Positions 34,620 through 46,127 of a stretch of DNA of 64,000 nucleotides are shown one piece after another. Under the pieces are notes generated by a model. That model ran no database searches. It worked only from the letters and a program-made list of their open reading frames with translations, and was not told the DNA's origin. Source of the DNA: Cryptomeria japonica (taxonomy: Eukaryota; Streptophyta; Pinopsida; Cupressales; Cupressaceae); assembly GCF_030272615.1 (NCBI RefSeq), contig NC_081410.1, positions 222,943,415 through 223,007,414 on the forward strand, in the 5' to 3' direction. Position 1 is the stretch's first letter. Every line of letters begins with the position of its first letter. Made by a program: the position numbers and the translations under genes.

Positions 34620-35732
34620 TTAGTTAGATGAAGCATCTCCTGGCGGTGGAGAGTTACTCTGTTCTACCGGTGCAGAGATCGTTTCATCAACTCTCTAATC
34701 TCTTTTCTTAATCCACTGTTTAGAAAAGTCTTGCCTTACTTCTTCTACCTTCTCTTTTCCCTTCAAGCTAGATCCTTTGTTGTTTGTCGGTGCATTCTTG
34801 CTTCTACAAAATTTAGCAATATGTCCAGTCTTGTTTTAAGCATAACAAGTTACATTATTCCTCTGAATAGCGTTTCCATATCCTTGACCGGTTTGTGATC
34901 TACATTGATTAGATAAATGTCCAAATCTTCCACAAACATAACATTTCACATTCATTCTGTAATTTTCTGAATTATGACCAACTTTGTTGCATTTGGAACA
35001 TTGACCGGTGGGTGAGTTTGTATTCTGATTATTTCTAAATCTACATTGATTTGCTCTATGACCATATTTATTGTAATTGAAACATTTGCCATTAAATTTA
35101 TAAGCATTAGGCTATCTTATCGGTTTGTTCTGATCTTGATTGTTTGCAGTACCAGAAATTTCTCCATGTTCAAATCCAAGTCCATTAGTATCTCCATTAG
35201 GTTTTTGTTTCTTTAGCATGTCATCAAGTTCCTCTGAGCTTTTCTTGAATTTGTCTTTGTGTTTGTTTGTAGTAGCCAACTCATTTTCCAGAATTCCAAC
35301 TTGTCTCATAAGCCCAGTTTTATCACGTTGCATGTGAATTAGATCTGTCTTTAACATATCATTTTCATGACCAAGTCTCAGATTTTCATTTCCAGCATCA
35401 TTAAGTCTCCTGGTCAAGTCTTCTTAATTCTTCTTCTTGTCTTCAATATCCTTACATAACCTCATAGTCATATCTTGCATTTCATTCTTCATATTACTAT
35501 TTTCTTATCTCAACTTGTTTGCAATGTCTCTAAAAGTTTCTTTTTCATCATCATCATTCTGCATCTTCTCATGAAGTTCTTTTCTTTTATTTTGTGCTAT
35601 AGAAAAGTTCTCCTGAAGTCCTTTAATGAATTCCTGTGCAATCCTCAGATCATCTTCAAGTTTGATATTCTTCAATTTTTCTACATCAAAATCTTCAAGG
35701 GCTCCTTCCAACTGTTTTCTTAAGTTCTCCAT
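34620..35732 (-). pseudogene. Element C Gag with coiled coil and zinc knuckles
   Basis: The start at 35732 (MENLRKQLEGALEDFD) is shared with B and D. The coiled coil runs through IANKLR, where a stop occurs (CAA or CAG in B, TAA here), and continues past another stop near 35427 into RLNDAGNENLRLGHEND. Knuckles at about 35075-34820 follow the family pattern, but one has Tyr for its second Cys (at about 35070, CFNYNKYGH) and the last lacks its first pair. The end at 34620 is inferred from the SSSN-stop C-terminus shared with B and D. Confidence 0.78.
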
Positions 35733-35787
35733 CTGTACCAGTGTGAAAATCTTCCTCAAGTTGTTAGGCTTTTGAAAATAGAGGATC

Positions 35788-35803
35788 AGGCTCTGATACC
35801 AAT
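35788..35803 (-). promoter_or_regulatory. Element C primer-binding site
   Basis: The minus strand reads ATTGGTATCAGAGCCT directly inside the 5' LTR, matching the initiator Met tRNA 3' end. Confidence 0.88.
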
Positions 35804-36634
35804 TGTTAGATTCAATGATAGTTCCAAAGAGACTGAGAGGGGGGGAGGTGAATCAATGTCTAACCGGTTTGTTGAATATTTAAACTTTATTAATAACTTT
35901 GCATCCCAAAACAGTGTACCGGTAAATAAGAATTATTGCAATAAACATAAATAATAGAGACAACATAGAAACACAACATAACACAAGATATTTAACGAGG
36001 AAACCTGGTGTGGGAAAAACCTCCATGGGATTTGTGACCCACAATATTTACTCACTGGACAATGAATAAATACTACTTACAATGAGGGGCTTGCACATGC
36101 AGGGAGGCCAATAGCCTAGAGCTCACTGCTCAATAAGGTCACACTGACTACACAATGGATTATCAAATCCAATACAATGTACTGCTGAAAATAACATCTC
36201 TCATGCCAGGTTCAGTACCAGTTTAAGCTTAGTCAATTAACAAAACCTTCGCTGTCAACTATATCACCTTATACAAAATTGCCTTATCACACATTATAAC
36301 TTTCTTCCATCTACATACAAAAATGAACTATAAGATCTCATACATATATGAGTCTTTTACAATATACCATGTTGGCTTTACAAAAGATAATTACATAACA
36401 AAATAATTCATATAAACAAAACTTTATCCCATGTCGGCTGGGGTGCCGGTATGCTTGTTACCGATGTAATCTGAATGCCAGTGAAGTGCCTGTCAGTGTC
36501 GATGTCTGCCGATGTATGGAGTTTATGATGTAGGGCATGTAGAAACCAATTGCTGGTGACTTTCCAGTTGGTTGCCAGATGGTTGCCATCAATGAAAACA
36601 TCAACTATTCTCATAAGAGTGTAGAATGCCAACA
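35804..36634 (-). repeat. Element C 5' LTR
   Basis: On the plus strand it begins TGTTAGATTC and ends GAATGCCAACA. Its palindrome (36090-36103) has one changed base, CTTGCACATGCAGG, and its G-run hairpin is partly spoiled (AGAGACT in place of AGACACT). Confidence 0.92.
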
Positions 36635-36898
36635 CATATCTTGCATTTCATTCTTTATATTACTATTTTCTTGTCTCAACTTATTTGCAATGTCTCTAAG
36701 AGTTTCCTTTTCATCATCATCATTTTGCATCTTCTCATGAAGTTCCTTTCTCTTATTTTGTGCTATAACAAGGTTCTCCTGAAGTCCTTTAATGAATTCC
36801 TTAGCAGTCCTCACATCATCTTCAAGTTTGATATTCTTTAATTTTTCTACATCAAAATATTCAAGAGCTCCTTCCAACTGTTTTCTTAAGTTCTCCAT
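36635..36898 (-). pseudogene. Element B Gag, first part
   Basis: From MENLRKQLEGALEYFD to NEMQDM, where element C begins. This is the N-terminal coiled coil. The open frame then runs a few codons into the LTR of element C. It is uninterrupted within the piece. Confidence 0.82.
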
Positions 36899-36953
36899 AT
36901 GTATCGGTGTCAGAATCTCCCTCAAGCTTTTAGGCTTTTGCAAATAGAGGACC

Positions 36954-36969
36954 AGGCTCTGATACCAAT
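36954..36969 (-). promoter_or_regulatory. Element B primer-binding site
   Basis: The minus strand reads ATTGGTATCAGAGCCT next to the 5' LTR of element B. Confidence 0.87.
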
Positions 36970-37760
36970 TGTTAGATTTAATGATAGTCCCAAAGACATT
37001 GAGACTGGGGGGTGAATCAGTGTCTAACCGGTTAGCAAAATATTTAAACTTTTTGATAACTTTGCAACCCAAAATAGTGTACCGGTAAATAAGAATTATT
37101 GCAGTAAACACAAATAACAAAGACAACATAGAAACACACCATAACACAAGATATTTTAACGAGGAAACCTAGTGTGGGAAAAACCTTGGTGGGATTTGTG
37201 ACCCACAATATTTACTCACGGGCCAATGAATAAATACTACTTACAATAGGGGCCTGCACATGCAGGGAGGCCAACAACCTAGAGCTCACTGCTTAATGAA
37301 GAGTCATACTGACTACAAAATGGATAATTAAATCTCATACAATGTACTAATCAAAACAACATCTCTAATATCAAGTTCAATACCATTTTAAGCTCAAATA
37401 GATACCTTAACCAAAAACCTTCGCTATCACTAAACAATTATTTTCTACCATACATATCATATATCTCTCTTTCAAAATGACCTATAAGATCTCATACATA
37501 TATGAGTCTTTTACAATATACCATGTCGGCTTACAAAAGATAATTATATTACAATAAACAAAAGTTCATCCCATGTCAGCTGGAGTGCCGGTATGCTTTA
37601 TTGCCGATGTAATCTGAATGCTGGTGTAAGTGTCTGTTGGTGTTGGTGTCTGTCGATGTATAATATATGTGATGTCGGGCATGTAGAAATATATTGCCGA
37701 TGGGTTGCCAATTGGTTGCCATCACATCAACTATTCTCATAAGTGTGTAGAATGCCAACA
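36970..37760 (-). repeat. Element B 5' LTR
   Basis: 791 bp; on the plus strand TGTTAGATTT to GAATGCCAACA. It is similar to the C LTRs over its length, with small deletions. Palindrome CCTGCACATGCAGG at 37253-37266. The G-run is shorter here (GAGACTGGGGGGTGAATC). Confidence 0.9.
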
Positions 37761-40080
37761 TACACAATGTGGATTCTTTTGAAAAGATGGGGTTAACCAA
37801 TACTTGCATGTTGGCAATTATCTATTTCTTTAATTCCAAGGCCCATTTTCCTTCTTAAATTCATTGAAATTATTTATCGACATAAGTGTAATAGACATAA
37901 CTAGGCTAGTAAAATTAGTTATACATTTTAAGACAAGATTATTCTTTCTCAAAAAGCATTGTAGAGATTTCTCATGTGTTGGAAATCTTGAGTGAATGTT
38001 TTAGTTTCCACTTTGTCAAGATAAATATCCCTCCTTTGTAATGCCTCCTGCATTTGCATTCTAAAATTTGATTATTTTGATATGAGATTGACTCTTTATA
38101 TGCTATATCACGACTGTGAGTATATCATTCTTCTATATTAGCACCCATGAGGTGCATCTTGCTTACAATTATATTCTTTTGTTCATATGGTATCACTATT
38201 GATGTGGGTAGTAGGTTATACTACTAGTTCAATGATTATCATATATGCATGATGACTCTACGATGATGTGATATGATGATGTCTGGATTATATTATGAGG
38301 ATATTTTGGTTATACTGATTATAATGTGGTTACTTAATGATTCTTTGTTGATGTAGTGTGGATTCAATGAGATATGATGTTGCTAACCATGATTATTATG
38401 TGACCATGATTGAGGAATGATTAATTATTTTTTCAATTATATTATATTATATGTATATGCACGCATAGGTGTTTGTATGTTTTGGTTGATGCGGGTATAG
38501 GGCATCAACTCCACATGGCTCCATAGGTTTGAGTGTGCCCATATCCTCGATGACGGTTACACTAGATACCACAATAGCCAAATATGTCATTTAGCCCTAG
38601 CCATCATTCCTAATTTGAATGATTTCTCCCTAATTTGTATGATTATACCTTTTGTTACCATTCTAGTAATGTTTGGCTACCCTTATGCATCATTGTGAAT
38701 GACTAGTAAAGACTATATGTGCATAGACAATTAGTTGCTAATTATTGCTATTATAATATGTATTTTAATGATATTTTACCTTTAAAGTATTAATTTAATA
38801 TTTAAATGTGAACTATGCCTTATATGTACTTAATTTAATGAGATTTAAATGATTTGTCATTTGAGGGTTGTTTGGGAGTTTAATGAATTTAATAATTTTA
38901 ATTTGACTTTAACATTTTTATATTCTCACTCCAAAAAGTGAAATATAATTTGTATTTGGAGTTTTATTTCTACACTCAATTTATTTTTCTATTATATTTT
39001 TCTCTAAAACCCTATATGAACAATTTGATTTGTTGAGATTGGCTAATTGGTTGAGTGGAAATCTATCGGTAAGGGTTGAAAATATTTTTGTGGGGAAACT
39101 CTTTGAGCTGTTCGGATTTTGTTGCTTCTCTCAGTGTGTTTGGCTTTCTTTTTTATTTGGAAGATTTCATCAAGTTGAAGTTATGTTTCTTGATTTTCTC
39201 TCTTGTTTCTTAATTTGAATGTTTGATTCTTGTTTAAAATAGTTTACAAATGGATTTAGATCCTTTCCACAATTTGTATTTAGTCCTTTAGCTGAGTATT
39301 TGAATTTGTTATTTAATTTTTTTTTTAAAATATGATTGCAATAGGGAAACTCTTAGCCAAATTTTTGTGGATGTATGAAATGTTGTTTTTATTACATTTT
39401 TTGGATGTTGTGTAGTTATAAATCAATGGGTTTTTCCAGATTTTTGATTGGTCATGTTTGAAAATTTAAGCTTTTTGGAGGTCCATTAATGATGGATGAC
39501 CTCCATGACTAGTTTTTAGCCAAAGTGGATATTTTATAAAAGTGAGAATTTAGTGTTTAAAATATGAAATTATAGTGTGGAGTCATATTGAGGCATTGAT
39601 CTGGCATGATTGAGTCTCATTATCTTCATGAAAGGGCTACTTTTTTCTGCATGAGCCATCCCTTTGAGCTATGCAATGACACTCTGGCTTCTTGGTCTCT
39701 AATATCCAACCCCATGTAGACTTGAGTAGTGACCTTATGGTTGATTCATAACCCAGTATCCTTCCTATCATTGATAATTGCATTGCATTCTTGTATGCTT
39801 GATGTGTTGTGTATGCTCTATGTATGGTGTGAGTGTAAGCCATTATTTTCTTGTTTGTCTTGTTTGAGTGTATGGGCCTTGCGGTCCTATCTCCATGAGC
39901 ATGATGGGGGTGGACCTACAGGTACCACATTGTCAAATGACCTTCCACACCATCATTGGGGATCAATAGAGTTGTTCATGAGAACTTTAGAGAGCTTCTT
40001 CACCTTCTTCAATCTTGACCTTCCTCTTCCTTCATTTATAGTTGTATTATGGATGCAATATGATATTTAAGAATTGTAAT
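37761..40080. other. AT-rich spacer, no gene seen
   Basis: Non-coding as far as I can tell, with GAT-rich patches near 38240-38420. The short open frames at 39030-39218 and 39729-40070 show no domain and are not conserved elsewhere in the window. Confidence 0.5.
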
Positions 40081-40161
40081 TGTGTCGAATTTAATTTCAT
40101 CATCTCAATACTACCTGCAACATATTAGTTTCACAAAATACAAAGGAAATGCTAAAGGAAA
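40081..40161 (-). repeat. Gypsy 3' LTR remnant
   Basis: About 80 bases matching the start of 58179-58260 (ACTACCTGCAACATATTAG, then TTTCACAAAATACAAAGG). The rest of the LTR is missing: the sequence jumps into a copy of an internal Pol segment and then the antisense ORF. Confidence 0.8.
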
Positions 40162-40212
40162 TTTTGGCATTCTCTTGACTACAAGAAACATTACTTGATT
40201 CCTCATATTACC

Positions 40213-41160
40213 GATCCAGTAGACCCTCCTCCTAGCTCAGGAGATGAGGATGATGATTCAGATGATCTCATTATCAAGAGACGGAGACAGAGATGAGATC
40301 TTAGAGCTTCTTAGGAGGCTAGAGGTGATGGAGATGAGGGAGGATATGGAGGTGGAGGTGGTAGGAGATCTGAACAGAGAGGAGTTTGATTAAGAGTCCA
40401 TGGAGGACTGTTTGGACCAATTGGCAGGATTGGGAGACCACTTCCTATGGGTGGGAGAGAGGTAGGATGGATTGGGAGGGATAATGGCAAGGCAGGGATG
40501 AGATCACTGAGAGGGTTACCCTCTATAGGAGGAGGCAGGATGACTAGACTAGATGGGGGTTGTGGGAGAGGCATTGATTTTGGTCAGATTCAGCTAGACC
40601 CTAGGGTTATCATAGCTCATGGTGGAGAGGATAAGGATCTAGAGGATCATGTTCCACTTATTAGATGATAGGTTCTAAGAGCTACTCAAACTGAGATTCC
40701 AACAGGTGGACATGGAGATGGAGATGAGGGAATTGGGGGTCATGTCCCTCAGTAGGAGACCATGGATAGTCTCAGAGCACAGATAGATCAACTTAGAGAA
40801 CATGTACATACACTCCTGATAGAGAGAGACAGGGTTGTTAGGAGACAACAGGATACTTAGGGTCTCCTTGATCACATTTAGTAGGTTGGATCAGACACTC
40901 TCTCAACTGATACCATTAGAGCACTATTTCGGGTCAGGAAGGAGACATCACACTGGCGATGATTATATGAGGATTTAGTCACCGAGAGCTAGAGAGTAGG
41001 TATCTATCATACCACTATGAGGATGGATACTAGCAGCGGTGGAGTCATGGGACCTCCTCAGAGGAGTGGTGATTGTGTGAGACATGCATTTGGAGGATCT
41101 TCTCGCCCACAACCACAGAGACAAACATAGTCAAGTGGTAGTGGTATAGGACAACCTTGA
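40213..41160 (+). pseudogene. Antisense ORF of the gypsy element (5'-truncated, many stops)
   Basis: One frame can be followed for about 315 codons on the strand opposite to Pol, broken by about a dozen stops, mostly TAG and TGA. It starts with an acidic patch (SSGDEDDDSDDL) and a basic RRRQR, followed by a Gly/Arg-rich region, a coiled-coil stretch (SLRAQIDQLREHVHTLLIER) and a Gly/Ser-rich tail. The N-terminal part is absent because the frame begins at a deletion junction. Extra ORFs in antisense near the 3' end are known in some Tat elements. The function is unknown. Confidence 0.65.
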
Positions 41161-42830
41161 CTTGATTTGTATTGATGAGGCACTTGTATTTTTGATCCAA
41201 TATCATTGTATACTTGTAATTTTTATTGTTTTATGATGATCTATATGTAGGCATGGACTCTATATGATGATATTTTATTATGCATGTTACTTTATATGAT
41301 GATGATCTATATATGATGCAATGATGATCTTTTCTTTTCTTTTTAGTTTTTATGATGATGATCTATATATGATGCAATGATGATGGAAATGACATGCTTT
41401 TGATTTTGGAAATGCAAATGAAAAATGATTATTAACTTAAATGATGTGAATGAAATGATCTATATGCAAATGAATGATTATGTAATATGTAATTCAAATG
41501 TTTTTGATGTTTTATATGTAATATTTATGAATCTAAGTGAAAAGATACAATTAAATGACCTTAATGAACTTCAATGATCCTAATGCAAATTGTTTTTGTT
41601 TGTCCAAGTAGACTCAATCTTTTTTTATGACCATTGATTTATGAATGAAATGAAATTCTTATAATGCAACTGGCAATGAATGCTTATAATGCATTGAATA
41701 ATGAGCTAATCTAAAAATGATCTAACTAAAAATGATACTACTATTATTCATATGCTTATCTTGTAACAGTGCTTGATTTCATCATTGAGCTTTAAAATGT
41801 TGTAAGAGAATACAAACAACTTGACATAATGATCCAAATTGACCTGAGTATTTCTTACATGGATTTTGATATAGCAAGTTAATAAAGCAACTTGATATAA
41901 TGAGTCAAGCTGACCTGAGTATTTCTTGCATGACTCGGAACGTCCTCTTTGATATTTTGTTGATCATATCCTTAGACAAGTACATACCTTAATAAGAGAT
42001 AAACCACATACAATAATCAAAGAAAATAATCATGCCCCATCATAGCTTCTCTAGTCATGGACATCCTTGAGTCGCATAGAGTACATGATTAGAAATAAAA
42101 TCAAGATATAAACAATGAATCTTGTATGTCATTCACATGTCCCCATGGTCATTAACTGATATAATCATCTTAATGAATGATCATTGATAATATTTTGTTA
42201 CTTGCTGGTTGATTCTTCATTTTCTGAGTTTCACAATCTAGTTGTCATAAAAGGTCTTGATCTTCGTTTCTTTGTTGCTCATTATTTGTTTCAAAAACCT
42301 AGGTGTTTTTGGTTTTTCCAAGTTTTTTGAATGTTTTTGGATTTTCAAAGATTTAAAAGATCACCTTAGCAAAATGAATTAGGATTTTTCCCCCAGTGGA
42401 AACAAAACTTTATTATGGATGTATGAAGAATGATCAAGATCCAAACCATGGCAGGATAAAATGAAGATATGATTGATTCTGATAAAATCTAAGACAATGA
42501 CTATGACAAATATGTCAAAGATTGATAACTGTTGGTAAGCTACATATTTTATGCTAATGGTTCAAAACAAAGGATGCAAAACATGAAATGGATGGGTTAG
42601 ATAGATGGAAGCAGTATATGTGACAAGATGGAGTGGATAGGTGCGCAAAGCGATCTCATAGATGGAAGAACTTCACTTTTTAGATAGCGCCTGTTTACTA
42701 GGTTTTCACTATCTAAATTTATTGCATTTTTGTTGTTTTATACTTTTTAGGGATTTTCTGCTTTTCTGATTTTTACTTATTTCTTTAGGGCTTTATATGT
42801 TTTTTTATTGATTTTTCTAGTATTTAAATC
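41161..42830 (-). other. Non-coding 3' region of the gypsy element, with direct repeats
   Basis: AT-rich. A 34-bp perfect repeat, TATGATGATGATCTATATAT plus GATGCAATGATGAT, lies at 41295-41328 and 41351-41384. A second, imperfect pair of about 44 bp (CTTGACATAATGATCC... / CTTGATATAATGAGTC..., both ending TGACCTGAGTATTTCTT-CATG) lies at 41818-41861 and 41891-41934. Confidence 0.7.
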
Positions 42831-44313
42831 TCAAGCATAGAATTTCTTGAGATGGATAGAATTGATAGGTTCATCAAACCAATCACCTTCAAGGGTAGAT
42901 AACTTGTATGCTCCTGAGCCATATGCTGCTACTATGACAAAAGGACCTAACCAATTTGGTTCAAATTTACCTTTCTTTTCTTAGTCTTGCTGATTTCTTG
43001 GATTCTCCCTTAGAACTATATCTCCAATCTGAAAAATGTGTGGCTTGACTCTATGATTATAACTTCTTTCCATTCTTTGTTGATATACCTTCAAATGATC
43101 TGTTGCATTTTGGCGACGTTCCTAGATCAACTCAAGTTCTTGAAGTCTAGAGACTTGTTCTTCTTCTTCTGGTATAAGACCTTTCAAGGAAACTCGTAGA
43201 GAAGGTATCTCTAATTCTATTGGTAATATGGCTTTTGATCCATAGACTAAGAAATATGGAGTTGCCCCTGTTGGTGTGTGGATGTTGGTTCGGTATGCCC
43301 AAAGAGACGGATTTAGCTGAATATGTCACTCTTTTCCAGCTTCATTGACTATTCTCTTCAAGATTTTCAAGATAGTCTTGTTCGATGCCTCAACTTGACC
43401 ATTTTCTTGTGGATAATATGGAGTAGAAAACCTATGTTGGATATGGAATTTCTCATATAGTTCCTTCACATCTTAATTCTTAAATGGTCATCCATTATCA
43501 ATGATAATGGTCATAGGAACTCCATAGCAACAAATTATATAATTTAATATGAATGATGATATTTGTTTTCCTGTCACTTTTATCAAAGGTATTGCTTCAA
43601 TCCATTTAGTGAAATATTCAGTAGCAGTCAGAATGAACTTATGTCCATTAGCGGATGAAGGATTTATCTTACCTACCAAATCAAGGCCCCATTGAGAAAA
43701 TGGCCATGATCCTGCCATAAGATACAATTCTTGTGCTGGTGTGTGGATGAGATTCCCATGGATCTAGCATTGTTTGCATTTCTTGGCATATGTGAATGAA
43801 TCTCTCTCCATATTAGGCCAATAGTAACCCATATAAAGAAGTTTCTTAGCCAATGTTAATCCACTTGAGTATGTGCCACAAATACCCATGTTTAAGAACT
43901 TTCTCAGATTCTTCTTGTTCGAGACATCTCAATAAAGTGCTATCTGGACCTTGCCTATATAAGGTATCAACAATAATAGTATAGAGGGATGACTGACGGA
44001 TACAATTTCTTCTTTGATTGTGGGATAGGTTAGGAGGAAGGATATTCTCTTTTAAGTACTGATAAGTTTGGTCATATAAGGATTGACTGGTTCCCGATAT
44101 ATGGCAAATCATGTAGGTATGTTGGGATTGAATGGTAGGGGTTAAGATATCTTCCATCAGGAATTTGTAACATTGTTGATTTTCTTGATTTTGCAAGAGA
44201 GATGCTATTGTATCCATTGCATTTGCTGCTTTATTCTCATTTATTGGGATTTGAGTGAATGATACTTCTTCAAAGTGTTCTTTAAACTCTTCTACCAGTT
44301 GTTTGTAGGGCAT
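42831..44313 (-). pseudogene. Gypsy integrase (broken)
   Basis: The N-terminal zinc region survives in pieces (GYYWPNMERDSFTYAKKCKQC, with a stop directly after the CxxC). The catalytic core shows WGLDLVGKINP (first Asp), VPMTIIIDNG (second Asp) and, near 43400, ENGQVEASN (Glu). The C-terminal tail GPFVIVAAYGSGAYKLS, then WFDEPINSIHLKKFYA, ends in TGA at 42831. There is no chromodomain, as expected for the Tat/Athila side of gypsy. A frameshift near 43880 and stops break it. Confidence 0.9.
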
Positions 44314-44364
44314 GAGATTGTCATCCTTAGTTTGATAATCATCATTTATTTGGTTGATGATAAG

Positions 44365-44631
44365 CTATGAATCACCATAGACATGTAATTCCTTAGTATT
44401 CCATTCAATAGCCATTTTGAGCCCAATAGTCAATGCTTCATATTCTACAGTATTGTTTATGCATGGAAACTGCAATCTATATGATTTTGGAATTGTGTGT
44501 CCCTGAGACGTGATGAACAAAATTCCTGCACCTGATCCATATTGTGTATAAGAACCATCAAAGTATAATTCCCAAAATTTCATACTTATTGCCAGAATGT
44601 CTACATCAGGAAATTCAATGTGCAATGGCAT
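44365..44631 (-). pseudogene. Gypsy second RNase H (archaeal type)
   Basis: An 88-residue open piece with WELYFDGSYTQYGSGAGILF, then NNTVEYEALTIGLKMAIEW and ELHVYGDS: catalytic Asp, Glu and Asp are all visible. It lies between the first RNase H and integrase, the place of the additional RNase H of Tat elements. Its frame leads on to the integrase across a stop near 44360. Confidence 0.85.
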
Positions 44632-44673
44632 GTCATCTTGTAAGGGTGCTTCAGCTAATTGATCAGCAATGAC

Positions 44674-45963
44674 CTATTCTTTGATAGCTTTTCGATCAAC
44701 ATACTCTATATCAAATTCACTTAGTATCATAACCCATTTGGCCAATCTGCTTGTCAAAATTGATTTGTTCAACAAATACTTTAGTGGATGTATCTTTGCT
44801 ATCAGTTTCACAGAATGATTCAACATATAATGTCTCAGCTTCTGAGTTGTAAATACAACTACTAGGCATGTCTTCTCTATTGATGTATAATTCAATTCAT
44901 AGCCGACAAGTGTTTTACTGATGTAATACACTGCTCTCTCTTTTCCTTCTTCATCATGTTGTGCTAGGAGAGTGCCTAATGATACATTTGTCATTGATAT
45001 ATAGAGTAACGATGGTTTCCCTTTGATTTGTGATATAAGTATTGAAGGATTCATGAGATATTCTTTGATTTACATAAAAGCCTCTTCACATTTTTGATCC
45101 CATTTGAATGGAACGTTCTTATGTAAAAGATGAGTGAATGGATGAAACCTATCTGCTAATTGAGAGACAAATCTTCTGATTGATTGCAATCTTCCTTGTA
45201 AAGATCGCAATTAACTTATGTTCCTAGGTGACTCCATATCCATGATGGCTTTGACCTTTTCAGGATCTACTTCAATTCCATGAGCTGATATAATGTACCC
45301 AAGAAGTTTTCTAGAGGTTACTCCAAATGCACATTTCTTTGGGTTTAATCTTAACTGGTATCTTTCAATCCTATCAAAGATCTTTCCCAAGATGTTCAAA
45401 TGTTCTTGTCTTGTATGAGATTTTGCAAGTATATCATCTACATAATCTTCCATAAATGTATGCATCATATCATGGAAGATTGTTGTCATAGCTCTTTAAT
45501 AAGTTGCTCCTGCATTCTTAAGCCCAAATGGCATAACATTCCAGCAATAAGTACCCCATGCATAGGTGAATGTTGTCTTTTCTTGATCTTCAGGGGCAAT
45601 TCTTATTTGATTGTATCCTGAGAATCCATCCATTAATGAAAACATCTCATGTCCCGCTGATAAGTCCACAATTATATCAATGTTGGGTAGTGGGAAATCA
45701 TCTTTGGGACATGCCTTGTTCAAATCTCTGAAATCAGTGCAAAATCTTATGATTTTATCTAGCTTTGGCACTGGCACAATGCTTGAAACCCATTCTAGAT
45801 AGGCAACAGGTCTTATGAAACCCACATCTAATAGTTTCTTTAGCTCAACTTTTAGAAGAAGAGCGATGTGTGGATGCATCTTCCTTAGCTTTTGTTTAAC
45901 TAGTTTTTCTTTTAAATCCACATTGAGATGATGCATTATAAGATCTGGATTGAGTCCTGGCAT
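44674..45963 (-). pseudogene. Gypsy reverse transcriptase and first RNase H
   Basis: RT motifs in order: RPVAYLEWVSSIVPVPK, FCTDFRDLNKACPKDDFPLP, FSLMDGFSGYNQI, TYCWNVMPFGLKNAGATY, a stop, then MEDYVDDILAKS with both catalytic Asp kept. RNase H follows with PSLLYISMTNVSLGTLLAQ and VYYISKTLVGYELNYT, then KWVMILSEFDIEYVDRKA. Stops near 45490 and 45210 and one near 45060 interrupt it. The enzyme would make cDNA in the particle. Confidence 0.92.
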
Positions 45964-46127
45964 GTCTGCATAGGACCAAGAAAAATTTATTTGTCTTTGT
46001 CTGAAGAATTCTATGTATTATTTCCTCTCTTTATCTAATAACGAGGCAACAAAATGAAGTATCTTGGGATCCTTTGGTGTGCCAGTGTTTATTGCTTCAT
46101 TGGTTCTATTAGAATAGCAGATCTCTC

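Larger units (their letters stand above)
29940..36634 (-). mobile_element. Element C: complete Gag/ORF2 LTR element inserted in gag of element B
   Basis: LTRs are 35804-36634 (831 bp) and 29940-30773 (834 bp), with perfect duplications CATAT at 29935-29939 and 36635-36639. It has a Met-tRNA primer-binding site, gag, ORF2 and a polypurine tract in the right places. No protease, RT or integrase is present. The insertion point lies inside the coiled-coil part of the gag gene of a sister element, which gives a clear relative age: B before C. Confidence 0.93.
26413..37760 (-). mobile_element. Element B: Gag/ORF2 LTR element, 3'-truncated, with element C inside it
   Basis: Transcribed right to left: 5' LTR 36970-37760, primer-binding site, gag (36898-36635 and 29939-29086) and ORF2 (28785-26413). 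Element C (29940-36634) splits the gag gene. ORF2 stops abruptly at 26413, so its C-terminal part, the polypurine tract and the 3' LTR are missing. No target duplication can be confirmed; the base next to the 5' LTR is followed by TACAC (37761-37765). It is the same family as C and D by LTR, gag and ORF2 similarity. Confidence 0.85.

Noticed and set aside
39030-40070. Two open frames of 62 and 113 codons as small genes
   Set aside because: No recognisable domain and no conservation in the window; length is within chance for this sequence.
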